From the NCBI RefSeq assembly GCF_900585905.1, contig NZ_UTVH01000010.1, forward strand, positions 124,001 to 188,000: DNA of 64,000 nucleotides. The letters run 5' to 3'. The position numbers and the translations under genes were made by a program. The notes beneath the pieces were generated by a model that saw only the letters and a list, made by a program, of their open reading frames with translations, was not told the origin of the DNA and did not search any database. Origin of the DNA: Pseudomonas viridiflava. GTDB lineage: Bacteria; Pseudomonadota; Gammaproteobacteria; Pseudomonadales; Pseudomonadaceae. Below are positions 1 to 8,295 of the stretch, one piece after another; within the stretch, counting starts at the first letter, position 1; the number at the start of each line of letters is the position of its first letter.

Positions 1-1227
1 GCGCTGAGTTTTCGTGCGCCGCCTCATGAACGATTGGCGGCACCCCACAGCTGGCAGCCCACCTCGCGTCTGGATCACGAGCTGGAAAGCCTGGACGGCA
101 ACCGCATTCTTCCTCCAGCCAATACCACACCGGGCCTGCTGGACGGAGTGAGCGTCGACACCGATGGCTCGACCTGGATAGAAATGGACGACCTCGAGCT
201 GAGAGTGCGTTACAGCCCCGAAACCGAGGGCTGGCTGGTCGAGGACGATGAAGACCCCTTCGCGTTTTTGCCTGACTATGGGCTGCGAATCTTGGAAGGC
301 CGTACCTGGACGCTGGTGGAGGTGGCTCAACCCGCCGAGGCATCCACCGGCGAGGTGGCGCGGATCGCTTCGCAGTTTTGGGATACCTATATGAAAGAGA
401 GCCCCGGGCTCTCCACGCAGCTGTCCGCAACATTGCTTGACCGGCAGCGCCGGGTATTGTCGCAAGCCGGTGTTCCGAAACCTTCGGCGGCGAACCCGTT
501 GCTGAGCACGCCAGAGCATTTTCGCTACCTCATGAAGGAGGGAAAACCCTGGTTCACCTGGATCGAAGAGAGTGACCTCCACAACGATTTCATCCTGGCC
601 TATACCCACGAGATGACTCAGGCGAACAACCTGTTGCGCCACGGTAAAAATGGTGACGCCGGGTTGTTGGTTTATCTGAACGGCCTGTTTGATTCGCTGG
701 AGCAATTACCCGTCAGCGGAGCCGTGCGTCTGTGGCGCGGCGGCAGTGCTCAGCGCGCTACCGGCGGGGCGCACTTTCGCAACGGCGAGTTGAATCCTGG
801 GGATGTTCTGGTCACTACGGACATCACCTCGTTCACCGAGAACCCCTATGCGCTGCGTGAGTTCGTGGCGCCCAGGCAGACGAGGGGGCTGGACAGGGTG
901 CATGTGTTCGATGACGCCTCAGTGGTCTATGAGCTGATCGGCAAGGGCCTGCACAGCGGTATTCCGATAGGCCCCCTGTCGCTGATGACGAATGAGGCGG
1001 AAGTGATTCTCACGCCGGGCCGTTTCTTGCGCATTGAATCCGTGCGCGATGTGCGGGGTGCTCACTACCGCTTCATCAAGGTCAGGCTGCGTGAAGTCGA
1101 CAAGCCCGACGCCGGGCCGGTTTTCGACCTGCGCACAGGCATGCCGTTTGACCGGCAGGCTTATGTTGAGCGCGTAGGCCATGAACCTTTGGTGGAGCGG
1201 TTTTTTCCGGCCGATGACTGGCCTTGA
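1..1227 (+). CDS. C-terminal part of a large toxin-like protein with an ADP-ribosyltransferase-like domain (5' truncated by window)
   Basis: The frame is open from base 1 to the stop at 1225-1227, so only the last ~408 residues are seen. A TTG at 34 could act as a start, but continuous coding upstream makes a truncated longer protein more likely. The last ~200 residues have the layout of an R-S-E mono-ADP-ribosyltransferase: an arginine in VRLWRGG, a TSFT block in place of the STS motif, and EAEVIL as the ExE catalytic pair. The segment before it (GLLDGVSVDTDGS to LEGRTWTLVEV) resembles linker segments of very large Pseudomonas dermonecrotic-type (DUF6543) toxins, from memory of the family. 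Inferred role: secreted or delivered enzyme modifying a target-cell protein. No immunity gene follows; gabD is next. The ART call is a motif reading, and the target is unknown. Confidence 0.7.
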   Translation, partial: ALSFRAPPHERLAAPHSWQPTSRLDHELESLDGNRILPPANTTPGLLDGVSVDTDGSTWIEMDDLELRVRYSPETEGWLVEDDEDPFAFLPDYGLRILEGRTWTLVEVAQPAEASTGEVARIASQFWDTYMKESPGLSTQLSATLLDRQRRVLSQAGVPKPSAANPLLSTPEHFRYLMKEGKPWFTWIEESDLHNDFILAYTHEMTQANNLLRHGKNGDAGLLVYLNGLFDSLEQLPVSGAVRLWRGGSAQRATGGAHFRNGELNPGDVLVTTDITSFTENPYALREFVAPRQTRGLDRVHVFDDASVVYELIGKGLHSGIPIGPLSLMTNEAEVILTPGRFLRIESVRDVRGAHYRFIKVRLREVDKPDAGPVFDLRTGMPFDRQAYVERVGHEPLVERFFPADDWP

Positions 1228-1378
1228 AGGCCCACTGACGTTTTCCCGGCTAAAGCCGGTCCCACATTTGATCTGAATGCTCGACTAAAACCAGTCCCAC
1301 ATTGATGTAAGGGTTTCGTGACCGTTTGTTCTTTTTTTCGAACACCCTCTTGTCCTTTAAGGCGGTTGAACCTAGGAT
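1228..1378. repeat. REP-type element and AT-rich spacer before gabD
   Basis: Bases 1238-1265 carry a REP arm of the ccggctaaagccggtccc family, and a decayed second arm follows at about 1274-1302. The rest to 1378 is a low-GC spacer in which I see no gene or clear promoter. Confidence 0.6.
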
Positions 1379-1401
1379 CGTTTGAGATATCAAACGTTTT
1401 T
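1379..1401 (+). terminator. Hairpin with T-run between the toxin-like gene and gabD
   Basis: A perfect 7-bp stem, CGTTTGA (1379-1385) with TCAAACG (1390-1396), has a GATA loop and is followed by five T. It could terminate the upstream toxin-like gene, although it lies about 150 bp after that stop. As an almost perfect palindrome it could also be an operator upstream of gabD. Confidence 0.45.
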
Positions 1402-1527
1402 ACCCGGTTACTTGCGTTTTCTGTGCGCTTGGGCGGGTGATTTCACAAAGGTGGCCTGCGTCTGTGGCACCTTTGACTGATCATAAATCTGCTCCGCCTG
1501 CGCGCGGTGCTGTTTTGGAGGCCCGAC

Positions 1528-2970
1528 ATGCAGCTTAAAGATTCCACACTGTTCCGCCAGCAAGCCTATATCAATGGCGCCTGGGCAGATGCCGACAGTG
1601 GCCAGACCCTCAACGTCAGCAACCCTGCCACCAACGAAACCCTGGGCACTGTGCCGAAGATGGGCGCGGCTGAAACCCGTCGCGCCATCGAAGCGGCCGA
1701 CAAGGCGCTGCCAGCCTGGCGTGCGCTCACCGCCAAGGACCGTGGCAACAAGCTGCGTCGCTGGTTCGAACTGATGATCGAAAACCAGGACGACCTGGCG
1801 CGCCTGATGACCCTGGAGCAGGGCAAGCCGCTCGCCGAATCCAAGGGCGAAATCGTCTATGCCGCTTCCTTTATCGAGTGGTTTGCCGAAGAGGCCAAGC
1901 GCGTTTATGGCGATGTGATTCCTGGCCATCAGCCGGACAAGCGCCTGATCGTGCTCAAGCAGCCCATCGGCGTTACCGCTGCGATCACGCCGTGGAATTT
2001 CCCGGCGGCGATGATCACCCGCAAGGCAGGCCCGGCGCTGGCCGCAGGCTGCACCATGGTGCTCAAGCCTGCGTCGCAAACCCCTTATTCGGCACTGGCG
2101 CTGGCTGAACTGGCCGAGCGTGCAGGCATCCCGGCCGGCGTGTTCAGTGTGGTGACGGGCAGCGCGGGCGATATCGGCAGCGAGCTGACCGGCAACCCGA
2201 TCGTGCGCAAGCTGTCGTTCACCGGCTCGACCGAGATCGGTCGTCAGCTGATGGCCGAATGCGCCAAGGACATCAAGAAGGTCTCCCTGGAGTTGGGCGG
2301 CAACGCGCCCTTCATCGTGTTCGACGACGCGGACCTGGACAAGGCCGTCGAAGGCGCGATCATTTCCAAGTACCGCAACAACGGCCAGACCTGCGTCTGC
2401 GCCAACCGTATCTACGTGCAGGACTCGGTCTACGATGCGTTCGCCGAGAAGCTGAAAGTGGCGGTGAGCAAGTTGAAGATCGGTAACGGTCTGGAAGACG
2501 GCACCACCACGGGCCCGCTGATCGACCACAAGGCCGTGAGCAAGGTCAAGGAGCACATTGCCGACGCCGTGAGCAAGGGCGCCAAAGTGCTGGTGGGCGG
2601 CAACAGCCTGGAAGGCAACTTCTTCGAGCCGACCATTCTGGTCAATGTGTCCAGGGATGCTGCGGTCGCCAAAGAAGAAACCTTCGGCCCGCTGGCGCCG
2701 CTGTTCCGCTTCAAGGACGAGGAAGAAGTCATCGCCATGTCCAATGACACCGAGTTTGGTCTGGCGTCTTACTTCTATGCGCAGAACATGAGCCGCGTAT
2801 TCCGCGTGGCCGAAGCGCTCGAATACGGCATGGTAGGGATCAACACGGGCCTGATCTCCAACGAGCTGGCGCCGTTTGGTGGCATCAAGTCCTCGGGCCT
2901 GGGGCGTGAAGGCTCCAAGTACGGCATCGAGGACTACCTGGAAATCAAATACCTGTGCCTGTCGGTCTGA
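1528..2970 (+). CDS. gabD: Succinate-semialdehyde dehydrogenase (NADP+-type) GabD
   Basis: GabD oxidises succinate semialdehyde to succinate, the last step of the GABA shunt, in the cytoplasm. The 480-residue protein has the whole aldehyde dehydrogenase fold: the PWNFP cofactor-binding segment, FTGSTEIG, the general base in LELGGN (about residue 255) and the catalytic cysteine in NNGQTCVCANR (about residue 289). I chose ATG 1528 because GGAGG sits just upstream (1515-1519) and the protein then starts MQLKDSTLF as in known GabD; an in-frame ATG seven codons earlier has no better site. gabT follows 191 bp downstream after a strong hairpin terminator, so the two genes may be separately transcribed or linked by read-through. 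Confidence 0.97.
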   Translation: MQLKDSTLFRQQAYINGAWADADSGQTLNVSNPATNETLGTVPKMGAAETRRAIEAADKALPAWRALTAKDRGNKLRRWFELMIENQDDLARLMTLEQGKPLAESKGEIVYAASFIEWFAEEAKRVYGDVIPGHQPDKRLIVLKQPIGVTAAITPWNFPAAMITRKAGPALAAGCTMVLKPASQTPYSALALAELAERAGIPAGVFSVVTGSAGDIGSELTGNPIVRKLSFTGSTEIGRQLMAECAKDIKKVSLELGGNAPFIVFDDADLDKAVEGAIISKYRNNGQTCVCANRIYVQDSVYDAFAEKLKVAVSKLKIGNGLEDGTTTGPLIDHKAVSKVKEHIADAVSKGAKVLVGGNSLEGNFFEPTILVNVSRDAAVAKEETFGPLAPLFRFKDEEEVIAMSNDTEFGLASYFYAQNMSRVFRVAEALEYGMVGINTGLISNELAPFGGIKSSGLGREGSKYGIEDYLEIKYLCLSV

Positions 2971-3000
2971 TACCTTCAGCCGGGTAAAGAAAAGCAGTGC

Positions 3001-3041
3001 AGCCGATGGCGCGCGAGAGCGACGCGTCATCGGCTTTTGTT
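3001..3041 (+). terminator. Rho-independent terminator after gabD
   Basis: AGCCGATG (3001-3008) pairs with CATCGGCT (3028-3035), with further GCG/CGC pairing inside, and is followed by a T-rich tract. It lies 30 bp after the gabD stop. Confidence 0.7.
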
Positions 3042-3161
3042 ATAACGCCATTTCTTGGTGGCTTGCAGGCTGCAGCAGTCGATCATCGTATGCTGGTGCA
3101 GTTGATCCAGGCCGCTTGATCCTTGAACCACGCCGACCGATGAGCGGCGAATGAGGAAATC

Positions 3162-4442
3162 ATGAGTCAAACCAACGCAGAATTGATGCAACGCCGCGAA
3201 GCCGCTGTCCCGCGCGGTGTCGGCCAGATCCACCCGATCTTTGCAGCATCCGCCAGCAACGCCACCGTGACTGACGTCGAAGGTCGCGAGTTCATCGACT
3301 TTGCGGGCGGCATCGCGGTGCTCAACACCGGCCACCTGCACCCGAAAATCATTGCCGCCGTGCAAGAGCAGCTGACCAAGCTTACCCACACCTGCTTTCA
3401 GGTATTGGCGTACGAGCCGTACGTTGAGCTGTGCGAAAAAATCAACGCCAAGGTGCCAGGTGATTTCGCCAAGAAAACCCTGCTGGTCACCACCGGTTCC
3501 GAAGCTGTCGAGAACGCGGTGAAAATCGCCCGCGCCGCCACTGGCCGTGCTGGCGTGATCGCCTTCACTGGCGCCTATCACGGCCGCACCATGATGACTC
3601 TGGGCCTGACCGGCAAAGTGGTGCCTTACTCGGCCGGCATGGGCCTGATGCCCGGCGGTATCTTTCGCGCCCTGTACCCGTGCGAGCTGCACGACGTCAG
3701 CGTGGATGATTCCATCGCCAGCATCGAGCGCATCTTCAAGAACGACGCCGAGCCCAAAGACATCGCCGCCATCATCATCGAGCCGGTCCAGGGCGAGGGT
3801 GGTTTCTATGTCGCACCGAAAGCGTTCATGGCCCGCCTGCGCGAGCTGTGCGACAAGCACGGCATTCTGCTGATCGCTGACGAAGTGCAGACCGGCGCAG
3901 GGCGTACCGGCACTTTCTTCGCCATGGAGCAGATGGGCGTGACGGCCGACCTGACCACCTTCGCCAAGTCCATCGCCGGTGGATTCCCGCTGGCCGGTGT
4001 CTGCGGCAAGGCCGAGTACATGGACGCCATCGCGCCCGGCGGTCTGGGTGGCACATATGCTGGCAGCCCGGTGGCCTGCGCGGCGGCGCTGGCGGTGTTG
4101 CAGGTGTTCGAAGAAGAGCACCTGCTGGAGCGCTGCAAGGCCGTGGGCGAGCGCCTGGTGACGGGCCTCAGGGCGATTCAGGCCAAGCACCCGGTCATCG
4201 GTGAAGTGCGTGCCCTGGGCGCGATGATCGCGCTGGAGCTGTTCGAAGACGGCGATTCGCACAAGCCTAATGCTGCGGCTGTTTCGCAAGTCGTTGCCAA
4301 GGCGCGTGACAAGGGTTTGATCCTGCTGTCCTGCGGCACCTACGGCAACGTCTTGCGCGTGCTGGTCCCGCTGACCTCGCCTGACGAGCAACTGGACAAA
4401 GGCCTGGCCATCATCGAAGAGTGCTTCGCCGAGTTGAGCTGA
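3162..4442 (+). CDS. gabT: 4-aminobutyrate aminotransferase GabT
   Basis: This PLP-dependent class III aminotransferase converts GABA and 2-oxoglutarate to succinate semialdehyde and glutamate, feeding GabD. The 426-residue length is standard. Visible landmarks are the cofactor segment TTGSEAVENAVKIAR, AYHGRT, the IADEVQTGAGRTG motif with the PLP-contacting Asp, and the Schiff-base lysine in FAKSIAGGFPL (about residue 270). The start ATG 3162 is preceded by GAGGAAATC, a good ribosome binding site. A terminator follows the stop closely. The gene pair matches the P. aeruginosa order gabD-gabT. Confidence 0.97.
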   Translation: MSQTNAELMQRREAAVPRGVGQIHPIFAASASNATVTDVEGREFIDFAGGIAVLNTGHLHPKIIAAVQEQLTKLTHTCFQVLAYEPYVELCEKINAKVPGDFAKKTLLVTTGSEAVENAVKIARAATGRAGVIAFTGAYHGRTMMTLGLTGKVVPYSAGMGLMPGGIFRALYPCELHDVSVDDSIASIERIFKNDAEPKDIAAIIIEPVQGEGGFYVAPKAFMARLRELCDKHGILLIADEVQTGAGRTGTFFAMEQMGVTADLTTFAKSIAGGFPLAGVCGKAEYMDAIAPGGLGGTYAGSPVACAAALAVLQVFEEEHLLERCKAVGERLVTGLRAIQAKHPVIGEVRALGAMIALELFEDGDSHKPNAAAVSQVVAKARDKGLILLSCGTYGNVLRVLVPLTSPDEQLDKGLAIIEECFAELS

Positions 4443-4472
4443 TCGTTGATTGATTTATGATCAGTTGCACAG

Positions 4473-4499
4473 AAAAGACCCGCTTCGGCGGGTTTTTTT
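4473..4499 (+). terminator. Rho-independent terminator after gabT
   Basis: ACCCGC-TTCG-GCGGGT (4478-4493) is flanked by AAAA upstream and a run of T downstream (4493-4499). This is a textbook intrinsic terminator 30 bp after gabT. Confidence 0.9.
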
Positions 4500-4586
4500 G
4501 CGTTTTACGCCCGCCATTGGCTGTTTTCACCTGTATCCCGGCCCGCGCATTGGCTAAGGTGAGCGCAAGGACGTCGGAGCGCGCTA

Positions 4587-5939
4587 ATGACAGCTGTGGA
4601 TTCGCCTGCGGTAACCCGGGTACTGATTGCTGAATCCGATCCCTGGGTTCGGGAAACGCTCAGCGAGCTGATCCTGAGCGTGCGCGACGATGTCGAGCTC
4701 GATATCTGTACCGACGGCAAACAGGCGGTGGGCTTTATCAAAAGTCATCTGCCGGACCTGATCATCGCCGCCCGTGAGCTGCCGGTGATTGATGGTCTGG
4801 CCCTGCTGCGGGGCATACGCGCGTTGCGGCGGCCTTATCCGGTGCCGTTCATTCTGATCAGCAATCGCAATGACAACGCCAGCGTGCGGGAAGTGCTGCC
4901 CCTGGCGCCGACGGCGTACCTGACCAAACCCCTGGATACCGAAAAGCTGCGTCTGCGCATCGAAAGCCTGCTGCTGGCCTGCCCGATGCCAGGCGCGGTC
5001 CCGGCGCTGGGGGCCGGTCAGACCCTGAGCAAGTTTCTGGAGAAGCGCCGCGACACCGCTGATGCCGCGCCGCTGTTCGTCGATGTCGCCACTGCGCTGA
5101 AACTCAGCCAGGGCGCTGGCGGCATGGATGCCGGGCTGCTGGCACAGGAGTTGCGCAAGGACCCGCACGTTACCGCCGTATTGATTGCCGCCGCCAATAC
5201 CGCCGCCGGGCATACCGGCAAGCCGGTGCAGACGCTGGCCGGTGCACTGGCCTTGCTCGGCGTGGCGCAGAGTGTCGGCATTGTGTCGGGGCTGGCGAAA
5301 AAGCGCACCGCAACGCTCGGCAATCCTACGTTGCAGACGCAGGCCAGTGCCTTGTGGGCGCAGTCGCAGCGTACGGCCGAGTACGCGCGGGTCTTGGCCA
5401 AAATGCTGGAGGTCGACGTCGAACGTTGTTTCAGCGCCGCGCTGATGCTCTCGCTGGGTGATCTGGCGGTGCTGAGTTGTCTGCAGGAATGGCTGTTCGC
5501 CGGAGGTGCGCTCAATGATGAATTGATCAGCCGGGCGCTGGAGCAATATGCAGCCTCATTCGGCTCGGCCTTGCGCACCCGCTGGCGCCTGCCGCTCGAG
5601 CTGCGCGAACTGACGGCGGCGGTTTACCAATACAACACCGGGGTTTATACCCGTGAGGTGCTGGTGATGAACCTGGCCGGGCACATGGCGCGGCTGGGCG
5701 ATGAAGACAGCGTCACCTCGCTGCTCAAGACCAAGCCCGCGCGGTTGCTGAAACTGAACGTGGCGGACTTGCAGCGTTTGCGCAAGAAACTGACCGGAGT
5801 GATTGATCCAAGCCTGTTGCAGCCTCCACCCGTGACTGTCGCAGTGCCTGATGATAACGACCTGCAGGCGCCCAGCCCGGCGTTGGGCAGCGAGGCTGAT
5901 GCAGCGCAGGTCATTGATAAATCAGCGCCAGAGGTGTGA
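4587..5939 (+). CDS. Receiver-like and HDOD domain signalling protein with degenerate phosphoacceptor
   Basis: The protein has 450 residues. Residues about 5-125 form a CheY-like receiver: VLIAESDPWV start, ARELPVIDG core and AYLTKP with the conserved lysine. The position of the phosphoacceptor Asp reads Ala (DLIIAARELP in place of the usual DLIIxDxxMP), and one acidic-pocket Asp is Ser, so phosphorylation looks impossible. Residues about 145-350 match an HDOD module, found in proteins controlling motility, c-di-GMP signalling and cell-cycle events. The C-terminal tail is rich in Pro, Asp and Ala and probably disordered. The gene stands alone after gabT, and no kinase gene is adjacent. It probably acts as a protein-interaction hub, but the partner cannot be read from sequence. 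Confidence 0.85.
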   Translation: MTAVDSPAVTRVLIAESDPWVRETLSELILSVRDDVELDICTDGKQAVGFIKSHLPDLIIAARELPVIDGLALLRGIRALRRPYPVPFILISNRNDNASVREVLPLAPTAYLTKPLDTEKLRLRIESLLLACPMPGAVPALGAGQTLSKFLEKRRDTADAAPLFVDVATALKLSQGAGGMDAGLLAQELRKDPHVTAVLIAAANTAAGHTGKPVQTLAGALALLGVAQSVGIVSGLAKKRTATLGNPTLQTQASALWAQSQRTAEYARVLAKMLEVDVERCFSAALMLSLGDLAVLSCLQEWLFAGGALNDELISRALEQYAASFGSALRTRWRLPLELRELTAAVYQYNTGVYTREVLVMNLAGHMARLGDEDSVTSLLKTKPARLLKLNVADLQRLRKKLTGVIDPSLLQPPPVTVAVPDDNDLQAPSPALGSEADAAQVIDKSAPEV

Positions 5940-5959
5940 TCGCAACAGGGATGCTTTTC

Positions 5960-6212
5960 TGTAGGAGCGCGCTTGCCCGCGATGGCGGTAGTCCAGCCGC
6001 TGCAGATCTGTCGGATGCTCTGCCCAATCGCGGCCTCGCGCTGCTCGGTGGAGCGCCACCCCGGGCGCTCCTACAGCATGCCGCAAAACCATCAACTGCC
6101 CCGATCCTGTAGGAGCCCAGGAGCAGCGCGACTCGGCGATGGCTTCGTACCTGACACACCGCCATCGCGGCCTCGCGGTGCTCGGTGGAGCGCCACCCCG
6201 GGCGCTCCTACG
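5960..6212. repeat. Two paired REP elements (intergenic, 5940-6251)
   Basis: Inverted REP pairs with TGTAGGAGC outer ends occupy 5960-6074 and 6109-6212 between two convergent genes. Nothing else is visible in this 312-bp gap. Such convergent placement is typical of REP doublets, which can act as transcript-end structures. Confidence 0.8.
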
Positions 6213-6251
6213 GATTCTTCCACCTAGCCTGGCACCACCTTCGCAGCCCGA

Positions 6252-7271
6252 TCAACTGCCCTCGCCACCCTGGGCTTCTTCAAAGAAATAATCTTTCCAG
6301 CTGTCCGCCTTGTTCTTCAGCACGCCCAGCTCATGAAGTTTTTCGGCATAGATAAAGGTGCGTTGTGGCGCGATGGTGAAGTCGATTTCCGGGTCGGAGA
6401 CGATCTTCTCCACCAGCGCCAGCGGCAGTTTCGATTGCTCGACGCGAATGTAGGTCTGGGCGGCCGCAGGTTTGTCGGCCTTGATGATCTTCTCGGCTTC
6501 GGCCAGCGCGTCATAAAACGCTTTGTAGGTCTTCGGATTGGCGTCGTGGAATTTCTGCGTGGTGTACAGCACGTTGAAGGTCGCCTGACCGCCCAGCACA
6601 TCGTACGAGCTCAATACCTTGTGCACTTTCGGGTTTTCCAGCGCCTGGTATTGAAACGGCGGGCTGGAAAAGTGCGAGTTGATTTCCGAACCGCCCGCCA
6701 GCAGCGCCGAGGTGGCGTCCGGGTGGGCAAGGCTGACGGAGATGTTGTCGAATTTCTTGAAGTTCTCGTTACCGAACACCTTCGCCGTTTCAATCTGCAA
6801 GGTCCGCGACTGGAAGCCTACGCCCGCAGCAGGCACGGCGATGCGGTCCTTGTCGGTGAAATCCTTGAGGGTCTTCACGTTCGGGTTGTTGGTCAGCAGA
6901 TAGTTGGGCATCGAACCCAGCGAGGCGATGGCCTTGACGTTCTGCTTGCCTTTGGTGCGATCCCAGATGGTCAGCATCGGCGGGACACCAGCGGACACCA
7001 CGTCCAGAGCCCCTGCCAGCAGCGCTTCGTTCATCGCCGTGGCGCCGGAAATGCTGTTCCAGTCGACCTTGATATCGAGACCCTGCTCCTTGCCGTGCTT
7101 CTCGATCAGCTGCTGATCACGCACGACGTCGAGGATCAGATAGCCGATGCCGAACTGCTGCGCGATGCTGATCTTGCCTTCTGCCTGAGCGCCAGCGCTC
7201 ATGAGTGCGCCAACCAGCCCGAGGGATGCTGCCAGCGCAGTCAGCGCCGGACGCTTGAACGAAGTGACCAT
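6252..7271 (-). CDS. Periplasmic binding protein of a taurine/alkanesulfonate-type ABC transporter
   Basis: This secreted solute-binding protein of the TauA/SsuA/NMT1 type has about 339 residues. The N-terminus carries a signal peptide with a hydrophobic core and a cleavage region ending SAGAQA-EG. The body has typical family segments (ALLAGALDVVSAGVPP, VPAAGVGFQSRTLQ, YIRVEQSKLPL). I prefer ATG 7271 because AAGGTG sits about 6 bases upstream; an ATG at 7292 would add seven residues without a visible Shine-Dalgarno sequence. It is the last gene of a four-gene minus-strand cluster with a dioxygenase, an ATPase and a permease. The ligand is probably a sulfonate or sulfate ester, given the TauD-type enzyme, but cannot be fixed from sequence. 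Confidence 0.88.
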   Translation of the reverse strand: MVTSFKRPALTALAASLGLVGALMSAGAQAEGKISIAQQFGIGYLILDVVRDQQLIEKHGKEQGLDIKVDWNSISGATAMNEALLAGALDVVSAGVPPMLTIWDRTKGKQNVKAIASLGSMPNYLLTNNPNVKTLKDFTDKDRIAVPAAGVGFQSRTLQIETAKVFGNENFKKFDNISVSLAHPDATSALLAGGSEINSHFSSPPFQYQALENPKVHKVLSSYDVLGGQATFNVLYTTQKFHDANPKTYKAFYDALAEAEKIIKADKPAAAQTYIRVEQSKLPLALVEKIVSDPEIDFTIAPQRTFIYAEKLHELGVLKNKADSWKDYFFEEAQGGEGS

Positions 7272-7317
7272 GGATTTCACCTTGATGTGCATAGGAAAGA
7301 AGGGCGTTAGCTGTCAG

Positions 7318-8172
7318 TCAGCGCTGCATGCCCCAGCGCTTGATGGTCAGGCGTTCGATGTTGGCGAACAGCAGGTTTTCCACCAGCAGGCCAATCAGAA
7401 TGACGGCGGCCAGGCCCGCAAACACCTTGTCGGTATACAGCTCGTTGCGGTTCTGGAAGATGTACCAGCCCAGGCCGCCCTTGCCCGAGGAAGCGCCAAA
7501 CACCAGCTCGGCAGCGATCAGCGTGCGCCAGGCGAAGGCCCAGCCGATTTTCAGCCCGGCAAGAATCGACGGCAGCGCGGCCGGAATCAGGATGTGCCAG
7601 ACAAAGCGCAGGCCCTTGAGGCCGTAGTTGCGTCCGGCCATGCGCTGGGTTTCGGAGACCCCGAGAAAGCCCCCGTAGGTATTGAGTGCCAGGGCCCAGA
7701 GCACCGAATGCACGAGCACAAAGATCAGGCTGTTCTGGCCCAGGCCGAACCACAGCAGCGCCAGCGGCAGCAGGGCGATGGCGGGCAGAGGGTTGAACAT
7801 GGCGGTCAGCGTGCCGAGCAGATCGCGCCCCAGCCGGGTCGACACCGCCAGCGTGGTCAGGACGAAGGCCAGCACAATGCCGATCAGATAGCCCTGAATC
7901 AGCACGGTCAGGGAAATCCACACCTTGCCTGGCAGTTCGCCACTGAGGATGCCGTCATAAAATGCTGCAGCGGTCTGCAGAAAGCTGGGCAGCAGCAGGT
8001 CGTTGTCCTGAATACGCGCCGCGATTTCCCAGAGCACTGCCAGCACCATCAGGATCACGCTCTTGCGCACCCCGCTCAGTTGCAAGATGCGCTGCGCCAG
8101 CGGCAGGTCGCGGGCCAGGTCCTGCTGGGTGAACGGTTCCAGCGTGACTTCGTATTCTTCACGGATGTTCAT
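7318..8172 (-). CDS. ABC transporter permease, taurine/alkanesulfonate type
   Basis: This inner-membrane permease has 284 residues and about six membrane segments. It carries the BPD_transp_1 EAA-like loop (GLRFVWHILIPAALPSILAGL) that docks the ATPase, and an NPLPAIALLPLALLWFGLG block typical of SsuC/TauC proteins. I set the start at ATG 8172 (MNIREEYEV) rather than the upstream in-frame codon at 8217, since the extra 15 residues lie in the REP-containing spacer and look non-coding. The binding-protein gene follows 46 bp downstream. A 123-bp spacer carrying a REP doublet separates it from the upstream ATPase gene. Confidence 0.9.
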   Translation of the reverse strand: MNIREEYEVTLEPFTQQDLARDLPLAQRILQLSGVRKSVILMVLAVLWEIAARIQDNDLLLPSFLQTAAAFYDGILSGELPGKVWISLTVLIQGYLIGIVLAFVLTTLAVSTRLGRDLLGTLTAMFNPLPAIALLPLALLWFGLGQNSLIFVLVHSVLWALALNTYGGFLGVSETQRMAGRNYGLKGLRFVWHILIPAALPSILAGLKIGWAFAWRTLIAAELVFGASSGKGGLGWYIFQNRNELYTDKVFAGLAAVILIGLLVENLLFANIERLTIKRWGMQR

Positions 8173-8205
8173 GGTGGTGTTCTCTGTTGAAAGCGATGCA
8201 CCTCC

Positions 8206-8283
8206 TGTAGGAGCCAACTTGTTGGCGAGGCGTTGGTCCTGTGTGCTCAGGAATATCGCCTCGCGAACAAGTTCGCTCCTACA
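8206..8283. repeat. REP doublet inside the ABC transporter operon
   Basis: TGTAGGAGCCAACTTG and its inverted partner ending CTCCTACA lie between the ATPase gene and the permease gene. They face each other and can form a long hairpin in the transcript. Confidence 0.8.
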
Positions 8284-8295
8284 AGGCTCTGCAAA

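Noticed and set aside
1460..1485. Sigma-54-like promoter (TGGCAC) before gabD
   Set aside because: The TGGCAC half is present but the TTGC half is not at the required spacing.
1408..3030. 540-residue open frame on the minus strand opposite gabD
   Set aside because: It is antisense to a clearly conserved gabD, with composition typical of high-GC shadow frames and no family motif.
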